DNA from: Streptomyces sp. BK239
GTDB lineage: Bacteria > Actinomycetota > Actinomycetes > Streptomycetales > Streptomycetaceae
DNA: 64,000 nucleotides
NCBI RefSeq assembly: GCF_004217285.1
Contig: NZ_SHKS01000002.1
Coordinates: 496,001-560,000, forward strand
Reading direction: 5' to 3'
Within the stretch, counting starts at the first letter, position 1. Every line of letters starts with the position of its first letter. This document shows, piece after piece, positions 11,542-20,379 of this stretch. Made by a program: the position numbers and the translations under genes. The notes under the pieces were generated by a model. It searched no databases. It was not told the DNA's origin and saw nothing but the letters and a program-made list of their open reading frames with translations.

Positions 11542-13221
11542 ATGTCCGGATCCACGCCACGACGGCCGGTCCGACGCCGCACCTTCGTGCTCGGCGCCGT
11601 CGCGGCCGGCTCGGCCGCCCTCGCCGGCCCGCTCGCCGCCCCCGCGGCCGCCGCGGGTTTCGGCTGGAGCGACGACGGCTCGCACTACGTCGTCGACACG
11701 GGCGCCCAACTGGTGTTCAAAGTCAGCAAGTCCAACGGCGACCTGACCTCCCTGGTCCACCGGGGCGTCGAGTACCAGGGCTACGGCGGCATGAACTCGC
11801 ATGTCGAGTCCGGCCTCGGCGCCTCCACGGTCACGATCAGGCAGTCCGGAGCGACGATCCTGATCTCCGTCGCGCACGGCACGCTGAGGCACTACTACGC
11901 GGCCCGCAGCGGCGAGAACAACGTCTATCTCTGGACCGACAAGGCTGACGCCTCCGTCTCGGCGACCCGGTACATCGTCCGGGTGCGGAAGGGCCTGTTC
12001 CGCAACGACGAACCGGACTCCTACACCTACACCGACAGGACCGTCGAGGCGTCGGACGTCTTCGCGAAGTCCGACGGCCAGACCCGCAGCAAGCACTACT
12101 CGAAACTCCGCGTCATCGACTACACCCATACCGGCTGGTCGACGGGCTCCGTCGGCCTGTGGGTGGTGCGCAGCAACCACGAGAAGGCCTCCGGCGGCCC
12201 CTTCTACCGCTCGCTCCTGCGCCATCAGAGCGCCGACGGCGGCGGCCTGTACGAGATCCTGTACTACGGCCAGAACCAGACCGAGGCCCAGCGTTTCGGC
12301 CTCCAGGGGCCCTACGTCATCGCCTTCACCGACGGCGGCGCCCCCTCCTCGTCCCTGTTCCCCGGCACGCTGACCACCCCGTGGGCCGACTCGCTCGGCA
12401 TCCCCGGGTACGTCGGCGCCGGCGGCCGGGGCCGGGTGGCCGGCGTCGGCATCACCGGGCGGAACACGGCCTACCCGTACACGGTCGGCCTCGCGAACGC
12501 GGCCGCGCAGTACTGGGGCCCGGCGCGGGCCTCGGACGGCCACTTCTCGATCGGCGGGGTGCTGCCGGGGACGTACACCCTCACCGTCCACAAGGGCGAA
12601 CTGGCCGTCCACAGCACGCAGGTGACCGTGTCCGCGGGGGCGACGACCACGCTCAACACCCTCGCGATCCCGTCCTCGAACGACCCGTCCAACGCGAGCG
12701 CGATCTGGCGGATCAACGACTGGACGGGCACGCCGAGCGGTTTCAAGAACGCCGACCTGATGACGTACGCGCACCCCTCGGACGTCCGGGCCGCCGCCTG
12801 GACCGGCAACGTCGTGATCGGCGACGGCGGCGAGGCGGCCGCGTTCCCCTGCTACCTCTGGAAGGACGTCAACAGCGGCCTGCTCGTGTACTTCAGGCTC
12901 ACCGCGGCCCAGGCCGCCGCCGCGCACACGCTGCGCATCGGCGTGACGACGGCCTACGCCAACGGGCGCCCGCAGGTCGTCGTCAACGACACCTGGACGT
13001 CGGCGATCCCCTCCCCGCCCACCCAGCCGAACACGCGGTCGCTGACCAACGGGTCCTACCGGGGCAACAACCACACGTTCACGTACAGCGTCCCGGCGAG
13101 CGCCTGGCTCACGGACACCGGCCGGTACAACGTGTTGAGGATCAACGTGGTGAGCGGGTCGGGGACCACGGGCTTCCTCAGCGCGGGGACCTCGATCGAC
13201 GCGATCGACCTCCTGGCCTGA
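11542..13221 (+). CDS. Rhamnogalacturonan lyase (PL4-like), Tat-exported
   Basis: 559-residue secreted polysaccharide lyase that cleaves the rhamnosyl-galacturonate backbone of rhamnogalacturonan-I by beta-elimination. The start is the ATG at 11542 behind GAAGGAGG. A twin-arginine signal (RRRTFVLGAVAAG) ends near residue 38. Three domains are visible: catalytic beta-sandwich (about 40-300), a fibronectin-like carboxypeptidase-regulatory domain (about 310-390; VLPGTYTLTVHKGELAV) and a C-terminal carbohydrate-binding jelly roll (about 395-559), the PL4 architecture. It diverges from the acetylesterase and converges with the GH43-CBM13 gene 15 bases away. Confidence 0.88.
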   Translation: MSGSTPRRPVRRRTFVLGAVAAGSAALAGPLAAPAAAAGFGWSDDGSHYVVDTGAQLVFKVSKSNGDLTSLVHRGVEYQGYGGMNSHVESGLGASTVTIRQSGATILISVAHGTLRHYYAARSGENNVYLWTDKADASVSATRYIVRVRKGLFRNDEPDSYTYTDRTVEASDVFAKSDGQTRSKHYSKLRVIDYTHTGWSTGSVGLWVVRSNHEKASGGPFYRSLLRHQSADGGGLYEILYYGQNQTEAQRFGLQGPYVIAFTDGGAPSSSLFPGTLTTPWADSLGIPGYVGAGGRGRVAGVGITGRNTAYPYTVGLANAAAQYWGPARASDGHFSIGGVLPGTYTLTVHKGELAVHSTQVTVSAGATTTLNTLAIPSSNDPSNASAIWRINDWTGTPSGFKNADLMTYAHPSDVRAAAWTGNVVIGDGGEAAAFPCYLWKDVNSGLLVYFRLTAAQAAAAHTLRIGVTTAYANGRPQVVVNDTWTSAIPSPPTQPNTRSLTNGSYRGNNHTFTYSVPASAWLTDTGRYNVLRINVVSGSGTTGFLSAGTSIDAIDLLA

Positions 13222-13236
13222 CCGGCTGATTGGCCG

Positions 13237-14649
13237 TCATGTTCCGCGTGTCCACTGCTGGTTGGTCCCTCCGTTGCACGTGTACGTGATGACGGCGGCG
13301 GAGTCGGCGGTGGACGCGCCGTTCACGTCGAGGCACTTGCCCGTCGCGCGGGACTTGACGGTGACGTATCCGCCGGCCGCGGTGAGGGACCACTGCTGGC
13401 CGGCGGCCGCGGCGTCGCAGTTCTCCTGGGTCACCGTGCCCGCGTTCTCCCGCACGCACAACGAGCTGTTCCGTGCCACGAGTTGGTGGTAGCCGCCGCC
13501 GACCGGTTTCGACCAGTACCTCTGGTTGGCGCCGCCGTTGCAGGTCCACTGCTTGATCTGCGCGCCCGGCCAGAGGGACTGGCTCGTGACGTCCGCGCAC
13601 TTGCCGCTGTGCCGGGCGGCCAGCGTGCCGTACGCGGCGCTCGTGCCGGTGACAGTCCCGGCGGCCGTGTCGACGGTGACCTCCGGCGACCACGACATGG
13701 ACAGCGTGGCCGAGGTCGGGAAGGCCAACGGCAGCCAGACGTAACGGGAGTCGTTGACGGTCCCGCCGAAGGAGTTGCCCCAGCGGTCCCCCAGGTACAG
13801 ATAGGAGGTGCCCGAGGAGCCCTGCACCGGCAGCACGTAGGCGGTCTGCGACCCGTAGGCCGTCGGGTCACCGACGTTCGCCATGGCGGTCCACGGCCCG
13901 GCGATGCTGGTGGCGGTGGCGTACTGCTGCTGGTTGGGGTTCCAGCCGGTCGCGCCGGAGGTCAGCATGAAGTAGACGCCGCCGCGTCTGAACAGCGCCG
14001 GCGCCTCGCGGTGCCCGCCGTGCCAGGGGTCGGCCACCAGGCTCGCGACGCCGGTGTAGTCGGCGGTGAGCCGGTAGATGTGGAGGTCGTAGTTCTCGCG
14101 GGCGGCGGAGATCATGTATCCGGCCCCGTCGGTGTCGACGAAGACGGTGAGGTCGCGGGACATGTGCCCGCCGAGCGGGCGGAAGCTGCCCCGCCAGGCG
14201 TAGTTCCCGTCGACGGTGTCGGACACGGCGACGGCCGCGCGGGCCTCGCTGTAGTCGACGCCGTTCTCCTTGTGCATCCAGAGCACGAACTTGCCGGTGG
14301 CCGCGTTGTACATGACCTTGGGCCGCTCGATGTTGGCGGTGGCCAGCTCGGGGGCGCTCGCCCGGGTCAGGACGTGGTTGCGGAACTCCCAGGTCTTCAG
14401 GTCGGTGGAACGGTAGGCGTCCACGTACCGGAAGGTGTTGTCGGCGTTGCGGTTCTCGCCGAACCAGTAGTAGTAGCCGCCGACTTTGAGGATCCCGCCG
14501 CCGTGGGCGTGCACGGGGTTGCCCGAAGTGTCCGAGAACTGCGTGCCGTTGGCGATCGTACGAGGGGCGGCCTGGGCCGGTCCGGCGGTGGCGAGGGCGG
14601 CGGTGAGCGCCAGGCAGAGGGCGAGCAGGACCGCGTGGACGCGTCTCAT
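13237..14649 (-). CDS. Secreted GH43 exo-beta-1,3-galactanase-like enzyme with CBM13 (ricin) domain
   Basis: 470 residues with a Sec signal peptide (cleavage near AQA-AP, residue 28). The GH43 five-bladed propeller (about 30-340) starts with NPVHAHGGGILKVGGYYYWFGE, the exo-1,3-galactanase hallmark. Glu109 (IERPKV), Glu215 (HREAPAL) and Gln268 (YGSQTAYV) correspond by motif to the Glu/Glu/Gln set I recall for this subfamily, which lacks the usual Asp base. A ricin-type CBM13 (about 345-470) has three QxW-type repeats. A galactanase of S. avermitilis has the same GH43-CBM13 build. Expected role: trimming beta-1,3-galactan backbones of arabinogalactan. It starts one base after the upstream GH43 stop, so the two form an operon. 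Confidence 0.85.
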   Translation of the reverse strand: MRRVHAVLLALCLALTAALATAGPAQAAPRTIANGTQFSDTSGNPVHAHGGGILKVGGYYYWFGENRNADNTFRYVDAYRSTDLKTWEFRNHVLTRASAPELATANIERPKVMYNAATGKFVLWMHKENGVDYSEARAAVAVSDTVDGNYAWRGSFRPLGGHMSRDLTVFVDTDGAGYMISAARENYDLHIYRLTADYTGVASLVADPWHGGHREAPALFRRGGVYFMLTSGATGWNPNQQQYATATSIAGPWTAMANVGDPTAYGSQTAYVLPVQGSSGTSYLYLGDRWGNSFGGTVNDSRYVWLPLAFPTSATLSMSWSPEVTVDTAAGTVTGTSAAYGTLAARHSGKCADVTSQSLWPGAQIKQWTCNGGANQRYWSKPVGGGYHQLVARNSSLCVRENAGTVTQENCDAAAAGQQWSLTAAGGYVTVKSRATGKCLDVNGASTADSAAVITYTCNGGTNQQWTRGT

Positions 14650-14650
14650 C

Positions 14651-15784
14651 TCACGAGGCCCCCTTCGCGGAGTCGGCGACGGGGACGCCGAAGTCGGGGG
14701 TGCCGTCCGGCTTCCAGCCCAGGCGCTGGACGCGGGTGTGCCGGTTGGGGTCGTTCAGCGGGTCGCCGACGATCTCCTTGTACTGGCGGGCGTGGTAGAC
14801 GAGGACGTCGGTGCGGCCGTCCTCGGCGACCGTGAAGCTGTTGTGCCCGGGCCCGTACTGCCGGGTGGTGTCGTTGCTGGTGAAGACCGGCGTCGGGGAC
14901 TTCGACCAGTTCGCGGGGTTCATGAGATCTGCGTCCGCGTCGACGGTGAGCAGGCCCATGCAGTAGTTGAAGTCGGTCGCGCTCGCCGAGTACGACATGA
15001 ACAGCCGCCCGTTGCGCTTGATCACCGACGGCCCTTCGTTGACCTTGTAGCCGATGCACTCCCAGTCGAACTCCGGGGTGCTCAAGCGGACCTGAGGTCC
15101 CTTCAGGGTCACCGGATCGGCCATCTCCGACAGCCAGATCGCGGTGTTGTTGCCCATGTCCGGCTCGTGCTGCGCCCAGGCGAGGTAGCGGGTGCCGCGG
15201 TGGGTGAAGGTGGTGGCGTCGAGCGAGAACGTCTCCCAGGCGGTCTTCAGCTGTCCGCGCTCCACCCAGACGCCCTTGAAGGGGTCGCGGTGGCTGTTCT
15301 CCAGCACCCAGATGCGGATCGCCCAGATGTCCTCGGCGGGCGCGGAGGCGAAGTAGATGTACCACTTGCCGTCGATGTGGTGGATCTCCGGCGCCCAGAT
15401 GTGGGCTCCCATGGCGCCGCTCGCGTGCTTGCGCCAGACGACGGCTTCGGCGGCCGAGCCGAGGCCCCGCAGGGTGCGGGACCTGCGCAGGATGATGCGG
15501 TCGTACTCGGGCGCGGTGGCGGTGAAGTAGTAGGAGCCGTCGGTGTGGCGGTGGATGTGCGGGTCGGCGCGGTTGCGGACGAGCGGGTTGGCGTAGGGGA
15601 CGGTCGCGCCCGGGCAGGCCGGCGAACCGGCCGCGCGGGCGGCGGTGGCGGACAGCCCCGTGAGGGCGCCCGCGGCCAGGGCGCCCTTCAACAGCAGTCG
15701 TCGGCTGGGGGGTTCGGTCGCGGAGGGATGCCGGGGCGCGGGGCCGGGCAGGGCGGGGTCGGGCAGGGCGTCTTCGCGGCTCAT
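14651..15784 (-). CDS. GH43 arabinofuranosidase/arabinanase, Tat-exported
   Basis: 377 residues. Twin-arginine signal SRRLLLKGALAAGALTG, cleavage near residue 51. GH43 catalytic residues read as base Asp74 (NRADPHIHRH), pKa-modulating Asp189 (FSLDATTFTHRG) and acid Glu250 (YKVNEGPSVIKRNG), all present. The GAHIWAPEIHHIDGKWYIYF stretch is typical of alpha-L-arabinofuranosidases. It would remove arabinose side chains from arabinan or arabinogalactan outside the cell. First gene of a two-gene operon with the galactanase. The ATG at 15784 follows AGAAAGGCAG. Further in-frame open sequence upstream is not coding. Confidence 0.88.
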   Translation of the reverse strand: MSREDALPDPALPGPAPRHPSATEPPSRRLLLKGALAAGALTGLSATAARAAGSPACPGATVPYANPLVRNRADPHIHRHTDGSYYFTATAPEYDRIILRRSRTLRGLGSAAEAVVWRKHASGAMGAHIWAPEIHHIDGKWYIYFASAPAEDIWAIRIWVLENSHRDPFKGVWVERGQLKTAWETFSLDATTFTHRGTRYLAWAQHEPDMGNNTAIWLSEMADPVTLKGPQVRLSTPEFDWECIGYKVNEGPSVIKRNGRLFMSYSASATDFNYCMGLLTVDADADLMNPANWSKSPTPVFTSNDTTRQYGPGHNSFTVAEDGRTDVLVYHARQYKEIVGDPLNDPNRHTRVQRLGWKPDGTPDFGVPVADSAKGAS

Positions 15785-15833
15785 GCGGACTGCCTTTCTG
15801 CGGGTTCTGCCGGTGGGGGGAACAAAAAGACAC

Positions 15834-15881
15834 AGAAACGTTCGGCATTTCGCACAAGATCTGCCATCCCGAACGCCGAAA
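15834..15881 (-). promoter_or_regulatory. Inverted-repeat region before the GH43 operon
   Basis: AGAAACGTTCGGC and, about 30 bases on, GAACGCCGAAAA form an interrupted inverted repeat (TTCGGC / GCCGAA). The first half resembles the LacI-family half site AGAAA-CG but not the exact 13-mer seen elsewhere. Possible operator; weak. Confidence 0.3.
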
Positions 15882-16045
15882 AGGTAAGGGCGGGTCACGG
15901 CGCGGTCAACGGGTTGCGCGTGACGGACCTCCGCCGGGCGTGCTCCCAGGGGCCGTCGGCGGGGCGGGGCTTCCGCATGCCGGACCGCCCGTTCACGGAG
16001 TGGACGATTCCGGCCCTCTGCGGTGGCGTCGACTAGCGTCGGGGC

Positions 16046-16990
16046 ATGACCAGCGACACCTCCTCCCCGTCCGCCCCGCCGCTCGCCGGGGCGCTCGCCG
16101 CCGGCGCCGTCGTCCTCGACGGCGGCATGTCCAACCAGCTGGAGTCCGCCGGGCACGATCTGAGCGACGAGCTGTGGTCGGCTCGGCTGCTCGCCGAGCG
16201 GCCGGAGGCGATCACCGACGCGCACCTCGCCTACTTCGAGGCGGGCGCGAACGTGGCGATCACCTCCAGCTACCAGGCCACCTTCGAGGGCTTCGCGAAG
16301 CGCGGCATCGACCGCGCGGAAGGAGCCCGGCTGCTCGCGCTGAGCGTGGAACTGGCCCGGGACGCGGCCCGCCGGGCCCGGGACAAGGGGGTCACGCATC
16401 CGCTGTGGGTGGCGGCGTCGGTCGGCCCCTACGGCGCGATGCTCGCGGACGGCTCGGAGTACCGCGGCCGCTACGGGCTCACGGTCGAGGAGCTGGAACG
16501 CTTCCACCGGCCCCGCGTCGAGGTGCTGGCGGGCGCCGCGCCCGACGTGCTGGCGCTGGAGACGGTGCCCGACGCCGAGGAGGCGGAGGCGCTGCTGCGG
16601 GCGGTGCGCGGACTGGGGGTGCCGGCCTGGCTGTCGTACAGCGTCGCCGGCGACCGCACGCGGGCCGGCCAGCCGCTGGAGGAGGCGTTCGCCCTGGCCG
16701 CCGACGCCGACGAGGTGATCGCGGTCGGCGTGAACTGCTGCGCCCCCGAGGACGTCGAGTCCGCCGTGGCGACCGCGGCGCGGGTCACGGGGAAGCCGGT
16801 CGTCGTCTACCCCAACAGCGGTGAGTCCTGGGACGCCGACGCCCGCGCCTGGAACGGCAGCTCCACCTTCGCCCCCGAACAGGTGCGGAACTGGCGGGAG
16901 TCGGGCGCCCGCCTGATCGGCGGCTGCTGCCGCGTCGGCCCGGAAGCGATCACGTCGATCGCCGGCGCCCTGCGGGAGGGCGCGCGCTGA
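16046..16990 (+). CDS. mmuM: Homocysteine S-methyltransferase
   Basis: 314-residue cytoplasmic enzyme that methylates homocysteine with S-methylmethionine (or S-adenosylmethionine) as donor. The (beta/alpha)8 barrel is full length. Zinc-binding cysteines are Cys231 or Cys232 (VGVNCCAPEDV) and Cys294/Cys295 (LIGGCCRVGPE). The N-terminal VVLDGGMSNQLE loop is diagnostic. The -10 TAGCGT (16034-16039) ends six bases before the ATG, so the mRNA is probably leaderless, which fixes this start. It is a single gene, converging with the carboxylesterase. It provides methionine and relates in theme, though not position, to the sulfur operon. Confidence 0.93.
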   Translation: MTSDTSSPSAPPLAGALAAGAVVLDGGMSNQLESAGHDLSDELWSARLLAERPEAITDAHLAYFEAGANVAITSSYQATFEGFAKRGIDRAEGARLLALSVELARDAARRARDKGVTHPLWVAASVGPYGAMLADGSEYRGRYGLTVEELERFHRPRVEVLAGAAPDVLALETVPDAEEAEALLRAVRGLGVPAWLSYSVAGDRTRAGQPLEEAFALAADADEVIAVGVNCCAPEDVESAVATAARVTGKPVVVYPNSGESWDADARAWNGSSTFAPEQVRNWRESGARLIGGCCRVGPEAITSIAGALREGAR

Positions 16991-17247
16991 CACTGACGCA
17001 GACCGGGCGGCGGAGGCCGGCAGGTGCACTCGCGGGACGATGAGCACGCGCCGCCTCCGGACGTGCGGTGGGGGGGCACTCCTGCGGATGCAGGGCGTGT
17101 GCCGGTGAAGGCGGAGGCTGGCTGCCGATGACGGCGGATGCGTGCCCGTGACAGCGGGGTGTGCGCCCGCCACACCGGAGGGCGCCCGCGGGCGGCAGGG
17201 GAACGCGCGCCCACAGCGGCGTCCTGTGCCCTTCGGCGGCGGCGGTC

Positions 17248-18969
17248 TCAGTGGTGGCGTGAGCGTCCCGTGCGGCGTAGGCGGCGGACCGCCGAGCGGA
17301 GTTCGGCCGCGCGCGGGGGGCGGGCGGTCGGCGCGTCCGGCGAGGCGTCCCGGCGGGGCACTTCGGGGGCCGTGGCCTCGTCGAAGACCGGGATGCCGTC
17401 AGCACCGCCGAGCAGTCCCTCCTCCCCGGGCGCGGTGATGTCGCCGGGAAGGAATCCCTCGGTGGCGGTTCCAGTGCCGCTCCCCCACAGTGCGAGGTCG
17501 CCGTCGCGCGGACCGTGCGCGGTGTACGCGCCCGCCCCGCCCCCGTCGCCGAACACGCGCACCGGGTGCGTGGGCCCCCACGCCTCCCAGCCGGGGTCGC
17601 CGGCCGAAGCGAACCGCACCCACGCCCCGTGCATGGCGTCGGCCAGCTCACGCGGCGCGCCCTCGCCGGCGAGCTTGACGGCCTCGGGCACGTCCCCGGT
17701 CTCGAAGACGAAGCCCAGCTCCAGGGCGTGGCAGGCGCCGAGCCGCGGTCGCCCCGACGGCCAGGCGAACTCGTACACGTACGCGGAGCCGGGCCGGGCG
17801 TCGGCCAGGCGCTGGAGCGGCCGGCGCAGCAGGTGGTCGGTGATCATCTGGCCGACGATCTCGGCGGTGCCGGCCTCCGGGTGCAGCGCCCGGTAGCCGC
17901 GCGGCACCTCGGGACCGCAGTGGCAGCGGGCCATGGCGCCGGCCAGCCCGACAGCGCCCAGCCGGTCGATGCGGTCCAGCAGGCCGCCGGGGACCAGCCA
18001 GAGCCGGTACTCGTCGCTCGTCCAGCCCATGAGCAGGTCGGCGTCGCGGGCGGCGTCGCCGTCGACGAGGGCCTGGAGGGGATCGCGCGGGACGAGCTCG
18101 CCGTCGACGACGATGCCGAAGGCGGGTCCGCCGAGAACGGGGCTGCTCAGCCTGCCGGTCTCGGCCTGGGCGCCCAGCAGCACCTCGCGATCGACGGCGG
18201 CGAACGCCTCGGCCGTGGCCGGGACGCGCATCCGGTTCGCCATCCGGCGGACCATGCGCCGCACCTTGTCGCGCGGGAGGGCTTCCGGCGGCCCGCTCTG
18301 CAGAACGGCGCGCCGGAACAGCCCCTGGGCCTGCGGGGCGGCGATCAGGGCGCCGACGCTGATCGCCCCGGCCGACTGCCCGGCCAGCGTGACCCGCATC
18401 GGGTCGCCGCCGAAGGCCTCGATCGACTCGTGGACCCAGCGCAGGGCGGCGAGCTGGTCGCGCAGGCCCGGGTTGGCCGGCGCGTCGGGGAACAGGCCGT
18501 AACCCTCCACGCCCAGGCGGTAGTTGACCGAGACGAAGACGGTTCCGTCCCGGGCGAAGTGCCGTCCGTCGTAGACCGGCGCGGCCGAGGCGCCTCTGGT
18601 GAGCCCGCCGCCGTGCAGCCACACGAGCACCGGCAGCCGCCCGGCAGCGCCCGGCGCGGGGGTCCAGACGTTGAGGTTGAGGCATCCGTCGCCGGGCACG
18701 ACCGGGTCGGACAGGTACCGGGCGAACGCCTCGGAGTACGGCGGTTTGGGCGCCGTCGGCCCGAAGTCGCCCGCGTCCCGCACGCCGTCCCAGGGCTCGG
18801 GCGGCACGGGCGGCCGGAACCGGCGGGGCCCGACGGGGGGTGCGGCGTAGGGGATGCCCCTGAACACGCAGACCCCTGATTCGCGGCGTCCGCGGACGGC
18901 CCCGTAGGGGGTGCGGACCACGGGACCGGGCCGGTCCTCGGCCACGGTGTTCTTCCGGCCTGCCATCAT
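17248..18969 (-). CDS. Type-B carboxylesterase
   Basis: 573-residue alpha/beta hydrolase of the carboxylesterase/lipase type-B family. Conserved parts: YGAVRGRRESGVCVFRGIPYAAPP, oxyanion HGGG (119-122), nucleophile Ser199 in LAGQSAGA, Glu in GWTSDEYR and His in LGACHALELGFVF. No signal peptide is seen, so it is probably cytoplasmic. The C-terminus carries about 80 extra residues rich in Asp/Glu then Arg (TARPPRAAELRSAVRRLRR), beyond the usual end of the domain. Two adjacent ATG codons (18969, 18966) are possible starts. The natural ester is unknown; it lies between two pectin-linked regions, but no shared operator was found before it. Confidence 0.9.
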   Translation of the reverse strand: MMAGRKNTVAEDRPGPVVRTPYGAVRGRRESGVCVFRGIPYAAPPVGPRRFRPPVPPEPWDGVRDAGDFGPTAPKPPYSEAFARYLSDPVVPGDGCLNLNVWTPAPGAAGRLPVLVWLHGGGLTRGASAAPVYDGRHFARDGTVFVSVNYRLGVEGYGLFPDAPANPGLRDQLAALRWVHESIEAFGGDPMRVTLAGQSAGAISVGALIAAPQAQGLFRRAVLQSGPPEALPRDKVRRMVRRMANRMRVPATAEAFAAVDREVLLGAQAETGRLSSPVLGGPAFGIVVDGELVPRDPLQALVDGDAARDADLLMGWTSDEYRLWLVPGGLLDRIDRLGAVGLAGAMARCHCGPEVPRGYRALHPEAGTAEIVGQMITDHLLRRPLQRLADARPGSAYVYEFAWPSGRPRLGACHALELGFVFETGDVPEAVKLAGEGAPRELADAMHGAWVRFASAGDPGWEAWGPTHPVRVFGDGGGAGAYTAHGPRDGDLALWGSGTGTATEGFLPGDITAPGEEGLLGGADGIPVFDEATAPEVPRRDASPDAPTARPPRAAELRSAVRRLRRTGRSRHH

Positions 18970-19291
18970 CTGCCCACCAGCCCTCCAGGCCCCCGCGGCC
19001 TTGCGCCGCGCGCGTGCACCGGCGGCAGCGCCCGGGTGACCGACGCGCGGCGGCCGGTGACCGCCGCGCGATGCCGGGTGACCGACGCCGCCGGTACCAC
19101 CAGAGCACCACAGCCGCGCCCGGTGTTCCGGCGCACGGGCCTTCCACAGGACTGTTCGGCGTACGCGGGGGCGCTCAAACCCTGCGACCCGCCGTCGCGC
19201 ACGCCCGCTCGGGCCGATTGACCTCACTCCGGGCCGCACCTACCGTAGAGCGCGCTTTCAGAAAGCGCTTCCCAGGCACCTCAGGAGAGTC
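18970..19291. other. Intergenic region with three imperfect 21-bp tandem repeats and a promoter
   Basis: Between the divergent carboxylesterase and hydroxyacid dehydrogenase. Three imperfect copies of a unit built on CGGGTGACCGACGC occupy 19033-19094. The right part holds the dehydrogenase promoter and LacI-type operator described separately. No gene is evident. Confidence 0.6.
19218..19272 (+). promoter_or_regulatory. Hydroxyacid dehydrogenase promoter with downstream LacI-type operator
   Basis: TTGACC (19218-19223), a 17-base spacer and TACCGT (19241-19246) form a good vegetative promoter. Directly after the -10, GCGCTTTCAGAAAGCGC is an inverted repeat that includes AGAAAGCGCTTCC (19260-19272), close to the 13-mers at 11404 and 21462. 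A repressor bound here would cover the transcription start. Confidence 0.7.
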
Positions 19292-20314
19292 ATGCCCAGC
19301 GCCCAGCTGCCCAGGGCCGTGTTCGCCATGGATCCGGTGCACCTCCCCCTGCTGTTCCCGGCACAGCTCCTCGCCCGGCTGCGGCGGACCGCCGACATCG
19401 ACCCGGGGTTCGTGGTGCGGGACCTGCGGGACCTCACCGACCCCGCCGCAACCTCGGCACTGGCGGACGCGGAGGTCCTGATCACCGGCTGGGGCTGCCC
19501 ACGCCTGGACGCGGAGGCGCTCACAGCGGTGCCGGGCCTGCGGACCGTGCTGCACGCCGCCGGCTCCGTGCGGCCCCTGGTAGGGGACGCGCTGTGGAGT
19601 CAGGGCGTGACCGTCTCCAGCGCGGTCACCGCCAACGCCGTACCCGTGGCCGAGTACACGCTGGCGATGATCCTTCTGGCCGGGAAGGACGCCTTCGCGC
19701 ACCGGGAGCGTTTCCGGATCACCCGGACCCACCCCGGGCCCGCCGAGACGGCCGCTACCGGCAACCTCGGCCGGCGCGTCGGCCTGATCGGGGCGTCCCG
19801 CGTGGGCCGCCGCCTGCTCGAACTCCTGCGGCCGTACGACTTCGAGGTCCTGCTGTACGACCCCTACGTCGACGCCGCCGAGGCCGCCGCACTGGGCGCG
19901 CGGCCGCTCCCGCTGGAGGACCTGCTGCGGCACAGCGACATCGTCAGTCTGCACGCGCCCGACATCCCGGAGACCCGTCACATGCTCGACCGGGAGCGGC
20001 TCGCCCTCATCCGTGACGGCGGCATGCTGATCAACACCTCGCGCGGGGGTCTGGTCGACCACACGGCGCTGACCGAGGAGTTGGTCTCCGGCCGGCTGCA
20101 CGCGATCCTCGACGTCACCGAACCCGAGCCGCTGCCCGCCGACTCCCCCCTCTACCGGCTGCCCAACGTCTTCCTCACCCCGCACATCGCGGGCTCCCTC
20201 GGCAACGAGCTGGAGCGGCTCGGCCTCGTCGTCGTCGAGGAGATGGAGCGGGTCGCGGCGGGCCGGCCCCTGGCCCACCAGGTCCGGCACACCGACCTGG
20301 CCCGCGTGGCGTGA
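19292..20314 (+). CDS. D-isomer-specific 2-hydroxyacid dehydrogenase
   Basis: 340-residue NAD(P)-dependent dehydrogenase/reductase. The Rossmann motif is VGLIGASRVGRRLLELL (about residue 165). The catalytic Arg sits in NTSRGGLVD, Glu in DVTEPEPLP and His in LTPHIAGSLGNE. Length is normal for the family. CAGGAGAG precedes the ATG. The promoter carries a LacI-type operator identical in core to those of the rhamnogalacturonan genes, so it may reduce a keto-acid made during uronic-acid or rhamnose catabolism (inference); its actual substrate cannot be read from the sequence. Confidence 0.92.
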   Translation: MPSAQLPRAVFAMDPVHLPLLFPAQLLARLRRTADIDPGFVVRDLRDLTDPAATSALADAEVLITGWGCPRLDAEALTAVPGLRTVLHAAGSVRPLVGDALWSQGVTVSSAVTANAVPVAEYTLAMILLAGKDAFAHRERFRITRTHPGPAETAATGNLGRRVGLIGASRVGRRLLELLRPYDFEVLLYDPYVDAAEAAALGARPLPLEDLLRHSDIVSLHAPDIPETRHMLDRERLALIRDGGMLINTSRGGLVDHTALTEELVSGRLHAILDVTEPEPLPADSPLYRLPNVFLTPHIAGSLGNELERLGLVVVEEMERVAAGRPLAHQVRHTDLARVA

Positions 20315-20379
20315 CCCGGTCACGAGGCCGGTACGGTCACTGAGACACGGCTGCCCGAGCGGCGGAGGGCAGTCATGCC

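Noticed and set aside
15785..17173. In-frame upstream extension of the GH43 arabinofuranosidase and an antisense frame over mmuM
   Set aside because: The real start has a ribosome site and a Tat signal; the extension covers the homocysteine methyltransferase on the other strand.
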